Part shown: in pieces, positions 31,766-44,934 of the stretch
Layout of the letters: every line of letters starts with the position of its first letter
How positions within the stretch are numbered: the first letter of the stretch is position 1
From: Camillea tinctor
Taxonomy: Eukaryota > Ascomycota > Sordariomycetes > Xylariales > Xylariaceae
Direction of reading: 5' to 3'
DNA length: 64,000 bases
Assembly (NCBI GenBank): GCA_022578605.1
Contig: MU394053.1
Span: 764,229 to 828,228, forward strand
Notes under the pieces: generated by a model
The model's database searches: none
Told to the model about the DNA's origin: nothing
The model's input: the letters and a program-made list of their open reading frames with translations, nothing else
Position numbers and translations under genes: made by a program

Positions 31766-33551
31766 TAATGAGAAGTTTGGGGGATTTTATAGTAAAGTGG
31801 TTGGTTCAATGGTTCCGGGATAGATAGTATTGGGAGTGCGTGGGAGAGAGGGTGTGTAATTGGATCGAGGCGCATATGCATAGCGATTTGGCGTTGAATA
31901 CGTTTTCCCTAACTTCCCCTTGGGCAATAGCTTGGATTTCATACCTAAATCAACTCTCTCTTCCTTTTGCTTTGAATACTCAATAATATGTTTAATGGCC
32001 CTCTTGGATGGTTCCTCGAATTCCAAAGTGACAAACTAACCTAGGTAGTTTACCCATTTATGTGATAAAGTTAGCTATGTGATAAGTTTTATATTGGTAT
32101 GAGGAATAGATTAAGTCAGAACATTGCCCCTGCCGAGTATTAAGGCGTGCATATGGACACACCTAGGCACATACCTAGGTACATACTTTACAATAACGTC
32201 TTGTTCAGCGGCTAAAAGCCAATAACAGTGGCATGCTTTTAATATGGCTAACCGAGTATAGTCTAACCCAATCTTTAGGTATGTACACTTATTCAATGTT
32301 CGATACATGTCACATAACACGGAGGAGGCGTATAGAGCTACAGGTAAGTGTAAGTTGACAACTCGGACTGGAGCACATGACAATGGAGAGAGACTTGAGG
32401 TGAGATGGAGTCAACTAATGTATGTATGTACATGTATGGCTACCTAATACCTAATAGATATATCACTACAGTATAGGCCATGTTTCACAGCTAAAGTATA
32501 CGAGTGGGAGATCGTCCCTGTTTAGCGTTGTTCCCGGTACACTACACTAGTTGGAAAGTTAGAATCGTACCAAAATGGTCAACCCTTCCCCCCCAAATGC
32601 TGACCAATGGGGCAGCTTAGAAGGGGAGCTCTAGCCACTAGAAAGGACACGCTTATATGCCCCAAGGCGACCCCAAGATATCATTTATCCCTAATCGGGT
32701 TTAGATCCATCCCCAGCACCGCGGGTTATCGCAAGAAGAAGCCCGTGGGAATTTCCCCTAAAAATTTACCTATCTTAATCCAATTCAACCCACCCCTACC
32801 TTGATCTCTCTCTTTTTTTTCTTTTTCTTTTTTTTTTAACCCAACTTCTCCAAAAACCCTTGACAGGTACAACGAAAAAAAAAGGTGGTGTGGTGGCTGT
32901 GGCTAAATCTAAACGCGCCATAGACTTCGTCTTAACTGAACGACGATAGTTTCATTCAATATTTCTTCTCTCTTTTTTCCCCCCCAAGGTATCTAACTAG
33001 GTTGTTGCTTGTTCTTATTAATGAACGCGCCATCTTTCGGGTAGCTCTGAGCTTTTGCAACTAGCTAAAGCCATTGGTTTTGAGATAGACCAATCATACG
33101 CGCCAGGCTGACGGGACAAGACCCAGCTTCGTTTCCCTTCTTCTCCTCCTCCTCTTCTTCTTCATCCCCTCCCCGCCACCCATTTATAGTTGACGACCAA
33201 TTTTGCCTATGTCGCGATCGCAACACAACCACAGCCCATTGGCATCCAGCGACGACTAACGCACACTTCCCGTTCTATCATTCTATCCCGCGACAAGCCC
33301 TCGTGGAATCCTCTGACCTTCGTAGCTTTGACGTCATATAATTGCGACCAGAGAAAAGAAAAAAAACAGTTGCCAACGAAAGCGCAGTCCTATCGCAACG
33401 CGATCTAGAGCGTATCTAGCCATATCTTCCTCTCTCCTAACCTTGCTTGTCTTTGCTGCCCTATTACCCTACCAACAGACTTCCTGTATCCTGTATCCCG
33501 TGATCCGTCTCTATATCCCAAACTCGTGCTCTTCCCTTCGAATCCGAAACG
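31766..33551. other. intergenic between ATG22 and the BAH-PHD gene
   Basis: AT-rich with CCTAGG-type motifs (32030-32190). A T-rich run occurs at 32810-32840. From about 33120 the sequence becomes CT-rich and is probably the long leader of the downstream gene. No gene was recognised. Confidence 0.5.
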
Positions 33552-35016
33552 ATGGCGACTGCGCGAAAGCGACCTCGGCCTGAGATGGAAGAATCGCAGG
33601 CCGAGTGTCCCTTCACCGTGACACACCCCGACCCGAATGAGAAGGAAAAGAAGTCGAAGAAGAGACGGCAGGAGTCGGAAGACCACCCGCATCCCAAAAT
33701 CCTTCTCCAGGCCTCACCCTTCGCGCCTCTGGGCAAGTTCAAGGATCCTAACAATACCATGGACCGCCACTACCAGGTCCAGCCGTACCAAAGATGGATG
33801 GACATGACCCGATATAATAGTTTTGTTTGTATGTGATATTCCCCCCTGTCCTTTCTCCCTGCCCGATTGTGATCGCGCTGCTAACGAAGAGGAACCGATA
33901 GTGAATGGGGTTAAATACTGGAGCGAAGGCTTCATTTTCGTGGCCAATAGTTCAACCATCGAGCGTCAAAAGAACCCTGGCGATGCTCTACAACCGAGAA
34001 AGAAGTCGGATGATGACTGGGTAGCGAGAATTCTCGAGATCAGAGCAAGCGACGAGCATCACGTCTATGCCCGCGTCTATTGGATGTATTGGCCTGATGA
34101 ACTACCAGCAGGGACGCAGGAAGGCAAGAGAACCATCCAGGGGCGGCAACCATATCACGGCGCAAACGAGTTGATCGCGTCAAACCATAGTAGGTGCTCT
34201 TCTACCCTTTGGTTTTGCATGCGACATACCACTAACCAGCCGAAGTGGATGTTATCAATGTGGTCAGTGTGACTTCAGCAGCTACAGTGAACCAATGGGA
34301 CGAGACCAATGAGGAAGAGGTGCAGCAAGCTCTATACTGGCGGCAGGCCTTTGATGTCCGCAGCATGGAATTATCCGTAAGTATCCTTCACCGGGACATA
34401 CAAACCGCATTGACTGACCGACCGACTGATCCGTTGCTAGGCTGCCGAGCTGCGCTGCAAGTGTAACCGTCCCGAGAACCCCGACAAGCAGCTGATAGGC
34501 TGCGCGAACGAGAACTGCAAGAAGTGGCTTCACGACGATTGTCTAATTCACGAGGCCCTATTGAAAACATACAAGCGACTCGGTATGGATAAACCCCACA
34601 CTCCGGCGCCGGTGAAGGAGGAGGAAGAGGGTGTGAATGGCAAGCGACCGCTCAGTCCTAGTGAATCAGGAGCAGCACAGACGGCCGAACAGTCCATCGA
34701 TGTAAAGCCCGAGGACCAGACCATCAAGCTGGCTGAAGTTGATAATACTCTATCCACCGTCAAGACCGAGGACCCCACAACCATCTCAGCCAGCGCTGGC
34801 TCCAAGTCAAAGTCGCGAGGACGACCCCGCAAGTCAGAGCCAAATGACCCGGGTGCCTCAAAGCCGTATGAAGGACTGTTCAAGGCCGTCATAATCAACA
34901 GCGATTCCGCCCCGCCACTAGTTGAGATTACCGACCTCCGAGACCATGTCGCCGGCGGTGAAAAGACTTGGACAGAGCCTGTTCACTGCCTGCTCTGCGG
35001 CGAGAAGATCGTTTAA
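33552..35016 (+). CDS. BAH-PHD chromatin reader (EPR-1-like), with AT-hook
   Basis: A 423-aa protein from four exons: 33552-33828, 33902-34189, 34246-34376 and 34441-35016 (424 codons with stop; GT-AG introns of 73, 56 and 64 nt). The N-terminus is basic (ARKRPRP, KKSKKRR). A BAH domain runs from about 88 to 228 (YNSFVLNGVKYWSEGF, then VYWMYWPDELP with the aromatic cage type residues). A PHD-like zinc knuckle follows: C238, C240, C253, C258, H263, C266. The usual final Cys pair is not next to it, but a CLLC pair sits at 415-418 near the C-terminus. Between them is an acidic, disordered stretch with an AT-hook (RGRPR at 358-362). Fungal BAH-PHD proteins such as Neurospora EPR-1 read H3K27me3 in facultative heterochromatin. 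Orthology here is inferred from architecture. Confidence 0.8.
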
Positions 35017-36575
35017 GTCATACCTCACCATGGAGCAAATGGATGACGATATCTATGTTTAAGCTGTTGAATCGCATGGCAACGCGACTACATATCCCAC
35101 TCCAAGCGAATTCTGGTGTTTGTTTCTTTATTTATCCCCGGCGAGTCGTTATTAGCTCTCTTTCCTGCTTTTTTTTTTTTTTTTTTGCTGCCCGGCGTTC
35201 ATGGAGAAAACGATACCTTGCATAAGTTTTTTGCGGGGCCTCATGTTCCTTTATTTCTTCAAGAGTATTTGTTGTAAAACGTTTAACACTAAGAACGAGC
35301 CGATGACTTTTTCTCTCTTCGGGAACATAAGTCTTTGGGCGGATTAGGACTGACAAACTTGTGGGTTGAAGCGAGAAAGAAGAAGAAACAAGTTTGGAGT
35401 GCTGTTGTTGTCCCAGGCAACCGAGGGACTAACTTCCTAGGTGCCCGACCAGCTTTGGTAGAATAGGCAAATAAACTACTAGGTACCGCTCCATCAGGTC
35501 ATGTGGAGGAAGAGAAGGTGCAGTAAGCGATTGATGGTGAGATATATTTTTCTATTCGGGAAAGGGAAAAAAACCAGATCAAATAAATAAATAAAAAATG
35601 AGTCAGCAAAGGGGTTATTAACATCGTGGGCTTGGGGTTCGAGCAAAGCAAGTTTTAGCTAGGTTTAGGTAGATAGCAAGTCAGAGTACGTAGTAGTAGT
35701 TAGGTATGACCTAGGTAGTAAGTAGGCTGGAGCTTGATTTAGGCAAAGGTTCTACCTATCTATCTAGGTCATGGTTAGATAGGGGGGGAGTTCGAGAAGT
35801 CAAATTCTAGATGATGGTCGAACTAGCAACCATGAGCTTTGCTGCTGTTGCTGCTGTCGTTATCAATGGAGAATGGAAAAGGAGTGGCTGTCTTGATCGA
35901 ATGGTTGGTTGGTTGTTTTATTAGCTATAGCCAACGAAACGGGGGTTTTGTACATATTGTTGAATATATATATCTTATACGTACTATGATGCTTATTCTA
36001 TATGTAGGTCACTCACGATATAAGGAAAAGGGGGCTTGATAAGTACTACTCGTGTAAGTTGTGTACGTTTCAGTACTTAGAGCTAGTTAGTTAGTAATAT
36101 GCCTACTTATATGAAAATAGCTCACTTAAGACAGTAACATATTATAAAATGAGGAGATATAATTTATTAATATTCACACTGTTTACTTATATACTTAGAA
36201 TCAGTATATACTTATCTTGCTGCTATCTTGATTCCTTTGGTTAGGTGCCCAAATGTATGCAACCTTAGCTACATAATAACTAGGTTAGTGTAGTTGAAGC
36301 TGAGCTCTTACAGGGCAAGAAAAGCCCCGCTTTACCTGGCAGCTCAAGCCAAAGCCAAATAACCCCACCATCGACCACAACTACTTACCTTTAACCTAGT
36401 ACAACTACAACTTTACCAAGGTACTTCTACTTCTCCTTCTACTCCTACTATTACTTCTCCTTCTACTATTACTTCTCCTACCACCACTTCTTCTGCTACT
36501 ACTAAATTACCAGATCGTTCCTCTCTCTCTCATCTCCTCCCATCCAAAAACCCCGAACCCAACAAACAAGAAAAG
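35017..36575. other. intergenic between BAH-PHD gene and CAP2
   Basis: AT-rich, with CCTAGGT and GTAGTA motifs (35640-35780). The 200 nt before 36576 are CTACTT-type repeats, the pyrimidine-rich leader of CAP2. No gene was recognised. Confidence 0.5.
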
Positions 36576-38147
36576 ATGGCGGCTGCCGACCCCTTCGACT
36601 CGGCGCTGTACGTATATCCTCCACGATAATCTCCTTCTCTGCCTCTACCTCCTATTTGATCTACCTGCATCCATAGCACATGGCATATACACCCTTACTA
36701 TCCCTCGACTATTGAACATATGAACACAATACCCCTCGTCGATACATCTATTTCCAACCATATCTACATCACCCCCTCTACCCAACACTGACCCGTACTC
36801 GCGCACACCTCCCTCTTTATATATACATATATTCTCCATATTGGTTCCCACCTATCGTTCTCCCTCTCTCAACCCCCTCGCTAACCACTTCCCCCAGCGA
36901 TCTCCTCCGCCGCCTCAACCCCAAGCACACCACCGCGCACCTCGGCTCCCTCATCACCCTCGCGCCCGACCTAACCGAGGATCTCCTGTCCTCGGTGGAC
37001 CAGCCCCTCGCCGTGCGCCGCTGCAAGCAGACGGGCCGCGACTACCTGCTGTGCGACTACAACCGCGACGGGGACAGCTACCGCTCGCCCTGGAGCAACG
37101 AGTTCGACCCGCCCCTGGCGTCCCCCTCCGCCGCGGGGAGCAACGACGACGGGGCCGCCGGCGATGGCGGCGCCCTCGGCGAGAAGGTAAGGAAGATGGA
37201 GATCAGGGCCAATGAGGCGTTCGACGTGTACCGCGAGCTGTACTACGAGGGCGGCGTGAGCTCGGTGTATTTTTGGAATCTAGATGATGGGTTTGCGGGG
37301 GTCGTGCTGCTGAAGAAAGGTAAGGAGTCCTCCCCCTTTTTCCCTTTCCCTCCCCTTTTTTTTAAGTTTCTTTTCTTTGCGGGTTTGTATGGTGTGGGGG
37401 ACTACTTGGAGTGAGTATACACATATGTATATGGCTTGGAATACTCAAGTAAAGCTGGGTCATATGAAGGTGAGGCCTTTTGGGTTGAGAGGTCTTCCCT
37501 AAGAACGCGGTTCTACTACGAATTACGAGTTTCTAGAAGACGTCTTGGGATCGCCGTTCTAGGTTTCTACAGATCATTGTACCATCTCAAGATCTCGCAC
37601 CTGAGACGGTAGATTCGTGGCACCTGAACTAGATTACTCGAGGAGGACAAAGGAGCGAAGCATTGTCTGGGATATATACATCACAACCTAGCACCAGAAT
37701 GTTTTAGCTACACCATACTAACCCAAATTTTCTTTTTTTTCCCCCACAGTGGCCACACCCGGCAGCAGCAGCGAGGGGACCTGGGACTCGATCCACGTGT
37801 TCGAGGCCATCGACCGGGCACGGTTCACGCAGTACAACCTGACGTCGACGGTGATCCTATCGCTGTCGTCGACCTCCTCGGGCCTAGGCGAGCTGGACCT
37901 GTCGGGCAACATGACGCGCCAGGTCGAGATGGAGCTGCCCGCCGAGAGCGAGGAGCAGCAGATCGCCAACATCGGCAAGCTCGTCGAGGACATGGAGCTC
38001 AAGATGCGCAACCTCCTGCAGGAGGTGTACTTCGGCAAGGCGAAGGACGTGGTCGGCGACCTGAGGAGCCTCGGAAGCCTCAGCGAGGGCGCGAGGGATC
38101 GCGAGGCGCAGAGGGAGATCATTGGGAGTATGGGGGGGAGGAGATAA
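36576..38147 (+). CDS. CAP2: F-actin-capping protein subunit beta
   Basis: A 283-aa protein that, with the alpha subunit, caps actin filament barbed ends. Exons: 36576-36607, 36898-37319 and 37750-38147 (284 codons with stop). The introns are unusually long for this window (290 and 430 nt). The family opening [16 protein letters not shown] spans junction 1. Further hallmarks are [41 protein letters not shown] and the C-terminal [21 protein letters not shown] Gly/Ala/Asp-rich insert at about residue 75-95 (after the PPLASPS stretch) is longer than in yeast. The total is close to yeast Cap2 (287 aa). The first exon encodes only ten whole residues, which explains why a simple frame search misses the true start. 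Confidence 0.96.
37320..37749 (+). other. 430-nt intron 2 of CAP2
   Basis: GTAAGG donor, CCCCCACAG acceptor. Several times longer than most introns in the window. I see no gene or clear structured RNA in it. Confidence 0.7.
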
Positions 38148-38271
38148 GGATGGAAGGCAGGGAGATAGGGGAGGGGGGGGCAGAATGAGGGTGGAAGTGA
38201 GAATGTAGAAAGAGAAAGGGAGAAATATAAGACGGTATACGAGAAAGTAAAAGAAAAAGTACGAGAGGAGA

Positions 38272-38285
38272 AATAAATAAATAAA
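38272..38285 (+). terminator. overlapping AATAAA poly(A) signals after CAP2
   Basis: Tandem AATAAATAAATAAA about 125 nt after the CAP2 stop codon. It is a likely polyadenylation signal. Confidence 0.45.
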
Positions 38286-38624
38286 AAGAAATCATTGACC
38301 TAGATACATGTTTATTACATTTTCCCAGACACCAGCGTGGTTACGATGTCATGGCAAATCGGACGGAAAAAAAAAAAAAACTTGTTTACATGATTTATAC
38401 ATACCTAGGCATATATATATATTTATACGTAAGACAAGTCATCAAGTAAGTGGGCGGGACTACGAGAAAGATAGTAAATGGTAAATAGTCACTTTTCCAC
38501 CCGGCCTTGACGTCGTATATTAAGTAGATAGCAAGGGTAAGTTGTGAGGTTAAAGTAAGGCGAGATAGGGTGTAGAATAGGGGAGGGTTGGGGTTGGGGC
38601 GGTGGGCTTGTTTGGGGTGGATAG

Positions 38625-38650
38625 GATAGATAGATAGATAGATAGATAGA
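38625..38650. repeat. (GATA)6 microsatellite
   Basis: Perfect GATA units in a purine-rich region downstream of CAP2. Confidence 0.85.
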
Positions 38651-41346
38651 CAAAAGAGGGATATGGGGAAGGGGATAGGGGGAAGGGCAAAGGGAGAGAA
38701 GGAGGAGAAGGGGAAGGGGGATAGGGGGTATGAGGTGAAGGGGAAACGGGATAAGTATAAGGCAGAGAAGGGCGAGGAAGCGAGATAGCTTGGCTAACCT
38801 AGATAAACGGCCGTGTGTACTGGGCCTTTCCCCCCTCTCCCTCTCCCCCCCTCTCCTTCACTCTCATCTTCTTCGCTTTCTACCCTCTTAGTCTGGTGCC
38901 ACTGACGCGGTGTGCGTACGTCGGGCCACGGGTTCGAGGAGAGCGGATCAAACCAAGGATGCAGGTCTACATTACCTCCTAGACACACGCACACTGGTGG
39001 TATGGAAGAAAATGGATGCTGGGCGTGTGGACTAAGTAGTAACCCAAAGCCTGCTGGTTCGTCGGTATGGCACAACACTAGGGATGGAGGGAATAAAGGA
39101 TGGTTTGGTAGAGTGGTAGAGTGGTTTATGTTGGGTTGTCGTGGTGGATGGCGGGAAGGGGAGATGTGGTTTAGTGGCTTGTATCTTCTCCTCCCCCCTT
39201 TCTTCTCTTCCCCTCCTTTCTCTTCTTCGTCCCCCCTTTGTACCTTCTCTCTACTTAGTTGTGTCTTGTTGGATAAGGTGTGAGGGAGGGGTGTACGGTT
39301 CGGGGAGAACGTCGCTGTTTTAGTGAGTAGGTAGGTTACATAGGTGTTTCTTTTTATATTTTCTAGCTTTTCTTTTAGCCTTTTCTTGCGAATATCATGT
39401 TTGGGATGACTTGGGCGTGGTTAATGTATTGGCTGGTGTACATACTATATATATATATAATAGGATAGGTATATGCTCATAAGTCTTGACTTGTTTCTTT
39501 TGTTAGCCCCTTTTCTTTCTTTTCTCAGGTTATCCTATAGCCAAATAAACTCAAGAAAAACTTCAGCTATGAATATATATATATGTACCAGTTAAGATAT
39601 TGTATAGATACCTAAGTGATTCAATTTATACTTTTGTATTTAGATTTATATTATGTACGCCTTGGTAGATATACACATCTCTCTTTGCCTTTTTTGTTTC
39701 TCTCTATAGATTTCTCGCGTACTGCTAGCTCTTTCCTTCCATCTTTTCGTTATTGAACTGTATTCTCTGGGCGTGTGTACTTGGGGCTTTGTATCGAGGT
39801 CACATTATGCGAGACATATTGGGTTAGCTGGTAGGCGAAGTACTTTAAATAAGGTTCAACAGTCTCTATAGGTCATAGTGTCTTGTAACCTCTGTGTATA
39901 GGTATGTATGTAGAGTAAGTCTGCCTAGAATTGTCTTGTCTCCTTCATCCCCCTCCCCCCTCCTTTGTGATCTGTGAAGATACGCATAGACACCAAAACA
40001 GGGAAGACAAGGTCAGAATATTGGCCTACTTCCGGTGTGTTTGAGGTGTATTAGCGAGTCTGAACGAACGGGCTTGAAGTGTATAGCGTTATATTACAAA
40101 GCAACATCACCATAAGTATATTGCAACAAAAGCTTCGAGCGATTGAGTCACATGAAGTCTTATGAATAATGATAGGGGATGTTTTCATGCCATTATAGTA
40201 CTTCTGCGGTCTAACTCTTCCCAGCTTGTCGTCTACTTTTCGTTTCACTTCTGCTTCGCCTTCTCTAAAGGCTCAAAACGAAGCATTATCTTCCTCGCTT
40301 AGGGGTTCATGCTAGAACACGTATACCTCTGGCTTGAAAAAGGAAATTCCTTTGCATATCTTGAATATCTTCTCTCTCTAACTCTGCGGACACTCAACAA
40401 CCGTGCCTTCATGCAGAGGTGGTGTGTGTATGTGCTTGGGTGTCGTTTCGTTGCGGCAATTAACATACTCGGCCGACCTAACCTCCGCAAGTAGAGGAAA
40501 GGTTCAGCTGTAGCCGCCCTCTCCCCCCTCCCTCGCTTCCTTCACCGACATAGCCGTGCATACAGGTGCAGGAGAGAGCTATGACTGACTTATATTGGTA
40601 TGCTCGATATTCTTTTCTGTTGGGTCCCGAATAAAAAGGAACTAGCTGAGATAAAGCGAAAGCATAGTAGGCTACGTGTTAGGCTCCATATGGACGTCCG
40701 TACATGTCCCACAGCGACACCGGGCCATCTATCTACATCTCTACCTACCTATATAGGCTATCTCGCTAGTTAAAGCTACATATGCCTACTGGCTGATCGG
40801 TCCATGATATTGGTGCTCATATACCTACAGGTCATAAATGTGTAACTGTGGGCGAGTAAGCAGGCAGGCAGGCAGGCTAGCTAGCCGACTGAGGGATCGT
40901 CTGCAATAAAGTGATTTGAGTGACGGTGCCAATGCCAAGTCGAGGCAGGCAGATTGATGCTACGGGAAACAAGGCACGGGGCGGAGAGGGAAGAGGGGAG
41001 ATGGGAGGAAAGAAAGAAAACAAAAAGGGCCAAGAGCAAGAGCAAGGTTACTCTCAAGCGGCGAAAGACCCGAGCTACGGAGAATTGCCTTATAACATTT
41101 ACCTACCTAGGGCGGACATCGTGTACCGACGTAATTTCCAGCTACATGCCGAGGAGCCGATAGTTGCGAATCCTCTTCCCACAATTTGGAAGTACGATGA
41201 CCGGACCCCAAAGTAGCGACCTACATAACATACATATCTATAGATTGCCTGGTCCATTGATTTGTATCTCATCCTGCGTGGGTTTTATGTACGATAAAGG
41301 GGTGATGAGACAGAAGCAGAATAGAAGCAAGAGCCAGGGAGGGGGG

Positions 41347-41376
41347 GAGGAGGAGGAGGAGGAGGAGGAGGAGGAA
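41347..41376. repeat. (GGA)10 microsatellite
   Basis: Perfect GGA/AGG tandem tract following a run of G. Frames through it are poly-Glu or poly-Gly and are not taken as genes. Confidence 0.85.
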
Positions 41377-43361
41377 ACCAAATTTAAACCTAGAGTCACA
41401 TTACATCCACGCGTATGTATGTAGGTTCAAGAAAAGAAATTTCCTATCTACATATATAATACATTACCAAGTATACGTTTTACGTTGAGTGAAACCACAC
41501 GCCTGGTGGGTTGTTGTATGGTAATCGTGCTAGCTAGGCTATCTGGATGGATGGAGAGCGGTGGAGAGTATGTAAAAGGCAAGACAGGATTTTTTTTAGA
41601 GGGGGGGCGGGAATGCGATGGAACATTACCACGTTTCTCAAGAGATATACAACTACGGAAGAGGGAAGCTAGAAAGGAAAGGAAATACAATCTACCTCCT
41701 TCATCGATGTCGTATGCTGCACGTAGATATGTACGCTGCGATACTACTTACCTACATACATACATACATACCGTACATAACCTACCATACAATGGCAATA
41801 TTATACCTTGCAACGAGCCTGTTCTGGGAGTAGGAAGTAGAAGGAAAGAAAACGCGTCTACATAGTACCGTACATATGCTACCTAGTTCCCCGAATTCCA
41901 TCTTCTGCACGACCCCCTCCCCCTGGCGATCCCTCGACAAGTTTCTGTGCTGTCATCGTGGCTCCTTGTTGTTATTGTTGTTGTTGTTATTGCAACTTGT
42001 TCTTCGCGCCCTTCTTTGCCTTGTTCTTCTGCTTCCATGGGTGGGTATCGAGACCCCTCTCACTTTATCCACCAGCTTTCTTGCCCTTGTCTCTTGCGCA
42101 TTTCTTTTCGGTGAAGATTGTTCTTTCGAGCGTTCCATGATCCCGGCAGGATTATCGTCTTTGCTCCATCTTACTGCATATAGAGGGACGTACCTACATA
42201 TAATACATACATACATACATAACATTACATGAGAACTAGCAACAGTCGTGCCACAACGCTGCAGCATTAGCACTTAAAGATTTGGGACAGGATGTGTTAT
42301 ATATCGTAATAGGTAACGAACTACTTCTATCAGGCTAGCCTACCAGGTTTGGCTTCGTATGTAGTGTAGTCTCTTCCGGACCCTTCTCCCTTCCCAATCA
42401 TTATCCAAGTCAGCCTCCTCCTCTTGGCTTTTCGGTTGGGGCTAACAAAAAGGTGGAGGAGTTGCAAGATAAAGCGGAGCAGGCTTACAAGCATCTGGAT
42501 TTAGTGTATACCCATGACTAAAATGAACAACCAAGACTATGAGGATTAGAAAAGAAAAAAAATTATTTGTCAAATGTATAGAACGTGTCTAGAATGAGTG
42601 GTGATCTTAGTGTACTACTGCTAGGAAACGAAAGTAAAGAATTGGAGTATGAGCGCAGGTTAGACCTTGAACACAGATACGCAAACTACTGTCCATAGTT
42701 TGTTGTAGGTATCTTTATTTATTTATTTTATTCGGTCCCGCAGATCAACGGGTCTTGGTTCAGGAACCAATCTTCACTTTTCGCTAGATTCCGGTTCAAG
42801 AAGAGGGTTAAGGAAAGAGAGAGCGAGAGCGAGAGACGAGATAAGAGAGACAACCCCAGGTAGAACAAGTCTGGAAGAATCTGAAACAGCTGTAAGAAGT
42901 GGAAAAATCCCATTAGCCAGCCTCTTTCACTCCCTTGAATCCCTCCCCCCTGTCTTAAGTTTTTTAAGATTAATGATTAGAAAAAAAAGAAAAGAAAAGA
43001 AATGCGGAAGAACTAGAAGCACGTTCGTTGATTCCTGTTACAGAAAGAAAAAGTACGTGCCAAGAGATATACTAACGTCTAGTATGTATAGATGCTAGTA
43101 TGTAATGTAGTATAGGTACGTAAAAGTGTATGGGTGGTTGAAAACAAAAATAGAACACCTAATAATCTTTGGGGGAAGGGGACGGCTTTCTTCCGTTCTA
43201 GAAAACAATAACAAAAGCAGCAATAGTATTAAACTTGCAACAATGCTACATACCTACCTATGTATGTAACCCCACGCCCCCCCTTCTCTCCCTCGAAGGT
43301 GTATTGTTCCGTTCATGTCATGCCATGTCATGTCATGTAGGCTGATAGATAGATACCTAAG

Positions 43362-43364
<3 letters not shown>

Positions 43365-43412
<48 letters not shown>
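43365..43412. repeat. (TG)24 microsatellite
   Basis: A perfect 48-nt TG tract, the longest dinucleotide repeat in the window. It could adopt Z-DNA and is a good length-polymorphic marker. Confidence 0.95.
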
Positions 43413-43413
<1 letters not shown>

Positions 43414-44332
43414 ACATACGAACTATCTGCTAATGGGGGCGGGAATGGGAGGGTAACTGTCTGCGCAGAATGGTTGGTATATATACGGGAAATGCAATGT
43501 AATGTAAGGTAAGGTACGGTAAGGCAATGTACTAGGTTAGGTTAGGAGGTATGTAAGGCCCAAACACACGGCTAGGAATTACGTCTCGCTGTACCTGCGT
43601 CTCATATTCCATATTTCTATTCGACAGGTCCAAGCAATATATGATATGTATTGGTTTTTTGGTGTGTTGAAATCTCGCCGGATCGGTGGGGGAGGGGGTG
43701 AGGTGAGCAACCAAAAGAAATTCCAAAGCAGCAGAGTGGAGAGCGATGTGGTCAGCTCTCTCTTCGTACGATATCGGCAGATAGATTACCTACGCCCAGG
43801 CATGGGAAGGTTTATCGATCGGGAACGGGGAAACTGATGTTGCCGTCATGATTGAGGACACATGTAATAGGTAGCTGTTTACACAGGTAACATATTCCGG
43901 CCACACTCTCGCGTGTCCCACCCAGATATCTTATATCGACAATAACTTACCGACCTGCACCTATGCAGAAAGAAGAAAGTATATGCGTGTCGGGGAAAAT
44001 TCTCCTCCTCCCCCGTCCTCTTTCCCCCCTTTGCTGCATACATACCTAGTAAATAATAGAAGCAGTATAATGTTCGAACTTTATATGAAGGAGCTGGACG
44101 GCAATGGGAGAGAGAGTGAGCGAGAGAGACGTCAAAAGTGGAAAAGAGATAGATGCATGGAAGTTCTAGAATACGCGGGAAAGGATCACGGGAGGAGCCC
44201 AGATCGTGGCATCCTCCCAAGCCAAGTCTCGACCCGTGTATGTATGTGTACTCATGTATGTAAGCATGTGTGCATTAGGTATTGAGAACATAAAATCCAC
44301 CTGAACGTTATCATATACCACGTCCCATCACG

Positions 44333-44503
44333 ATGGAGCTGCGGGGGGCTGCTCCTCTCTTTGACCTCCTGACGCGGACGTTCTTTGATCCGACTTTTTA
44401 TGTTCGGTTCCCCATAACGGCGGCGATGAAACGAGGATCGTATCTCCGGGATCGCAACGTAGCGTACGCTTCTCTTCAGGGCTCGGCCGAGATCACGATG
44501 TAA
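44333..44503 (+). other. possible small ORF or first exon (56 codons)
   Basis: From ATG 44333 a 56-codon frame of GC-rich, coding-like composition (start MELRGAAPLFDLLTRTFF) runs to TAA 44501-44503. The final codons overlap a perfect GTAAGT donor at 44500, so it may be a 5' exon. No downstream exon could be joined with confidence and no family is recognised. Confidence 0.25.
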
Positions 44504-44912
44504 GTTAAAATGAATCGCGTGCTATAGCGCAGATAGATATGTATGTAGGTTGGACCAGATGACCTGTACCTGGATAGGATACGACGGGGGGCCAAATATC
44601 TAGAGAAAAAAAAACCAGGGAATCTAAAATACGCTACGTATGTGCATACATACCAGGTATAACACACTACTACTATTATTATTACTACATCCCGCTCCAA
44701 AGCCCGGCGGGTATAAAATAACAATGGCCATGACAACAGCAGTAGCGAAAGGACAGGATATTGATACCTAACTGGACAAGGACAGAATGGAAGAGAGCGT
44801 GAGAGAAAGGCAGATCCCTCAACCTAGTCTGGATTGCGTTACATTATTGCACATTGGACATTTCCCGCGGTACGGGGAACCGAGCCGGTGCATTGCAGGA
44901 TATGGATGAGAA

Positions 44913-44934
44913 AGAGAGAGAGAGAGAGAGAGAG
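44913..44934. repeat. (AG)11 microsatellite
   Basis: Perfect AG dinucleotide tract, followed about 30 nt later by a complementary CT-rich stretch (44963-44987). Confidence 0.85.

Noticed and set aside
41953..42273. 106-codon minus-strand frame ending in poly-Asn
   Set aside because: Crosses a GTT/AAC repeat. Neighbouring frames are equally plausible, and no frame is supported by splice sites or homology.
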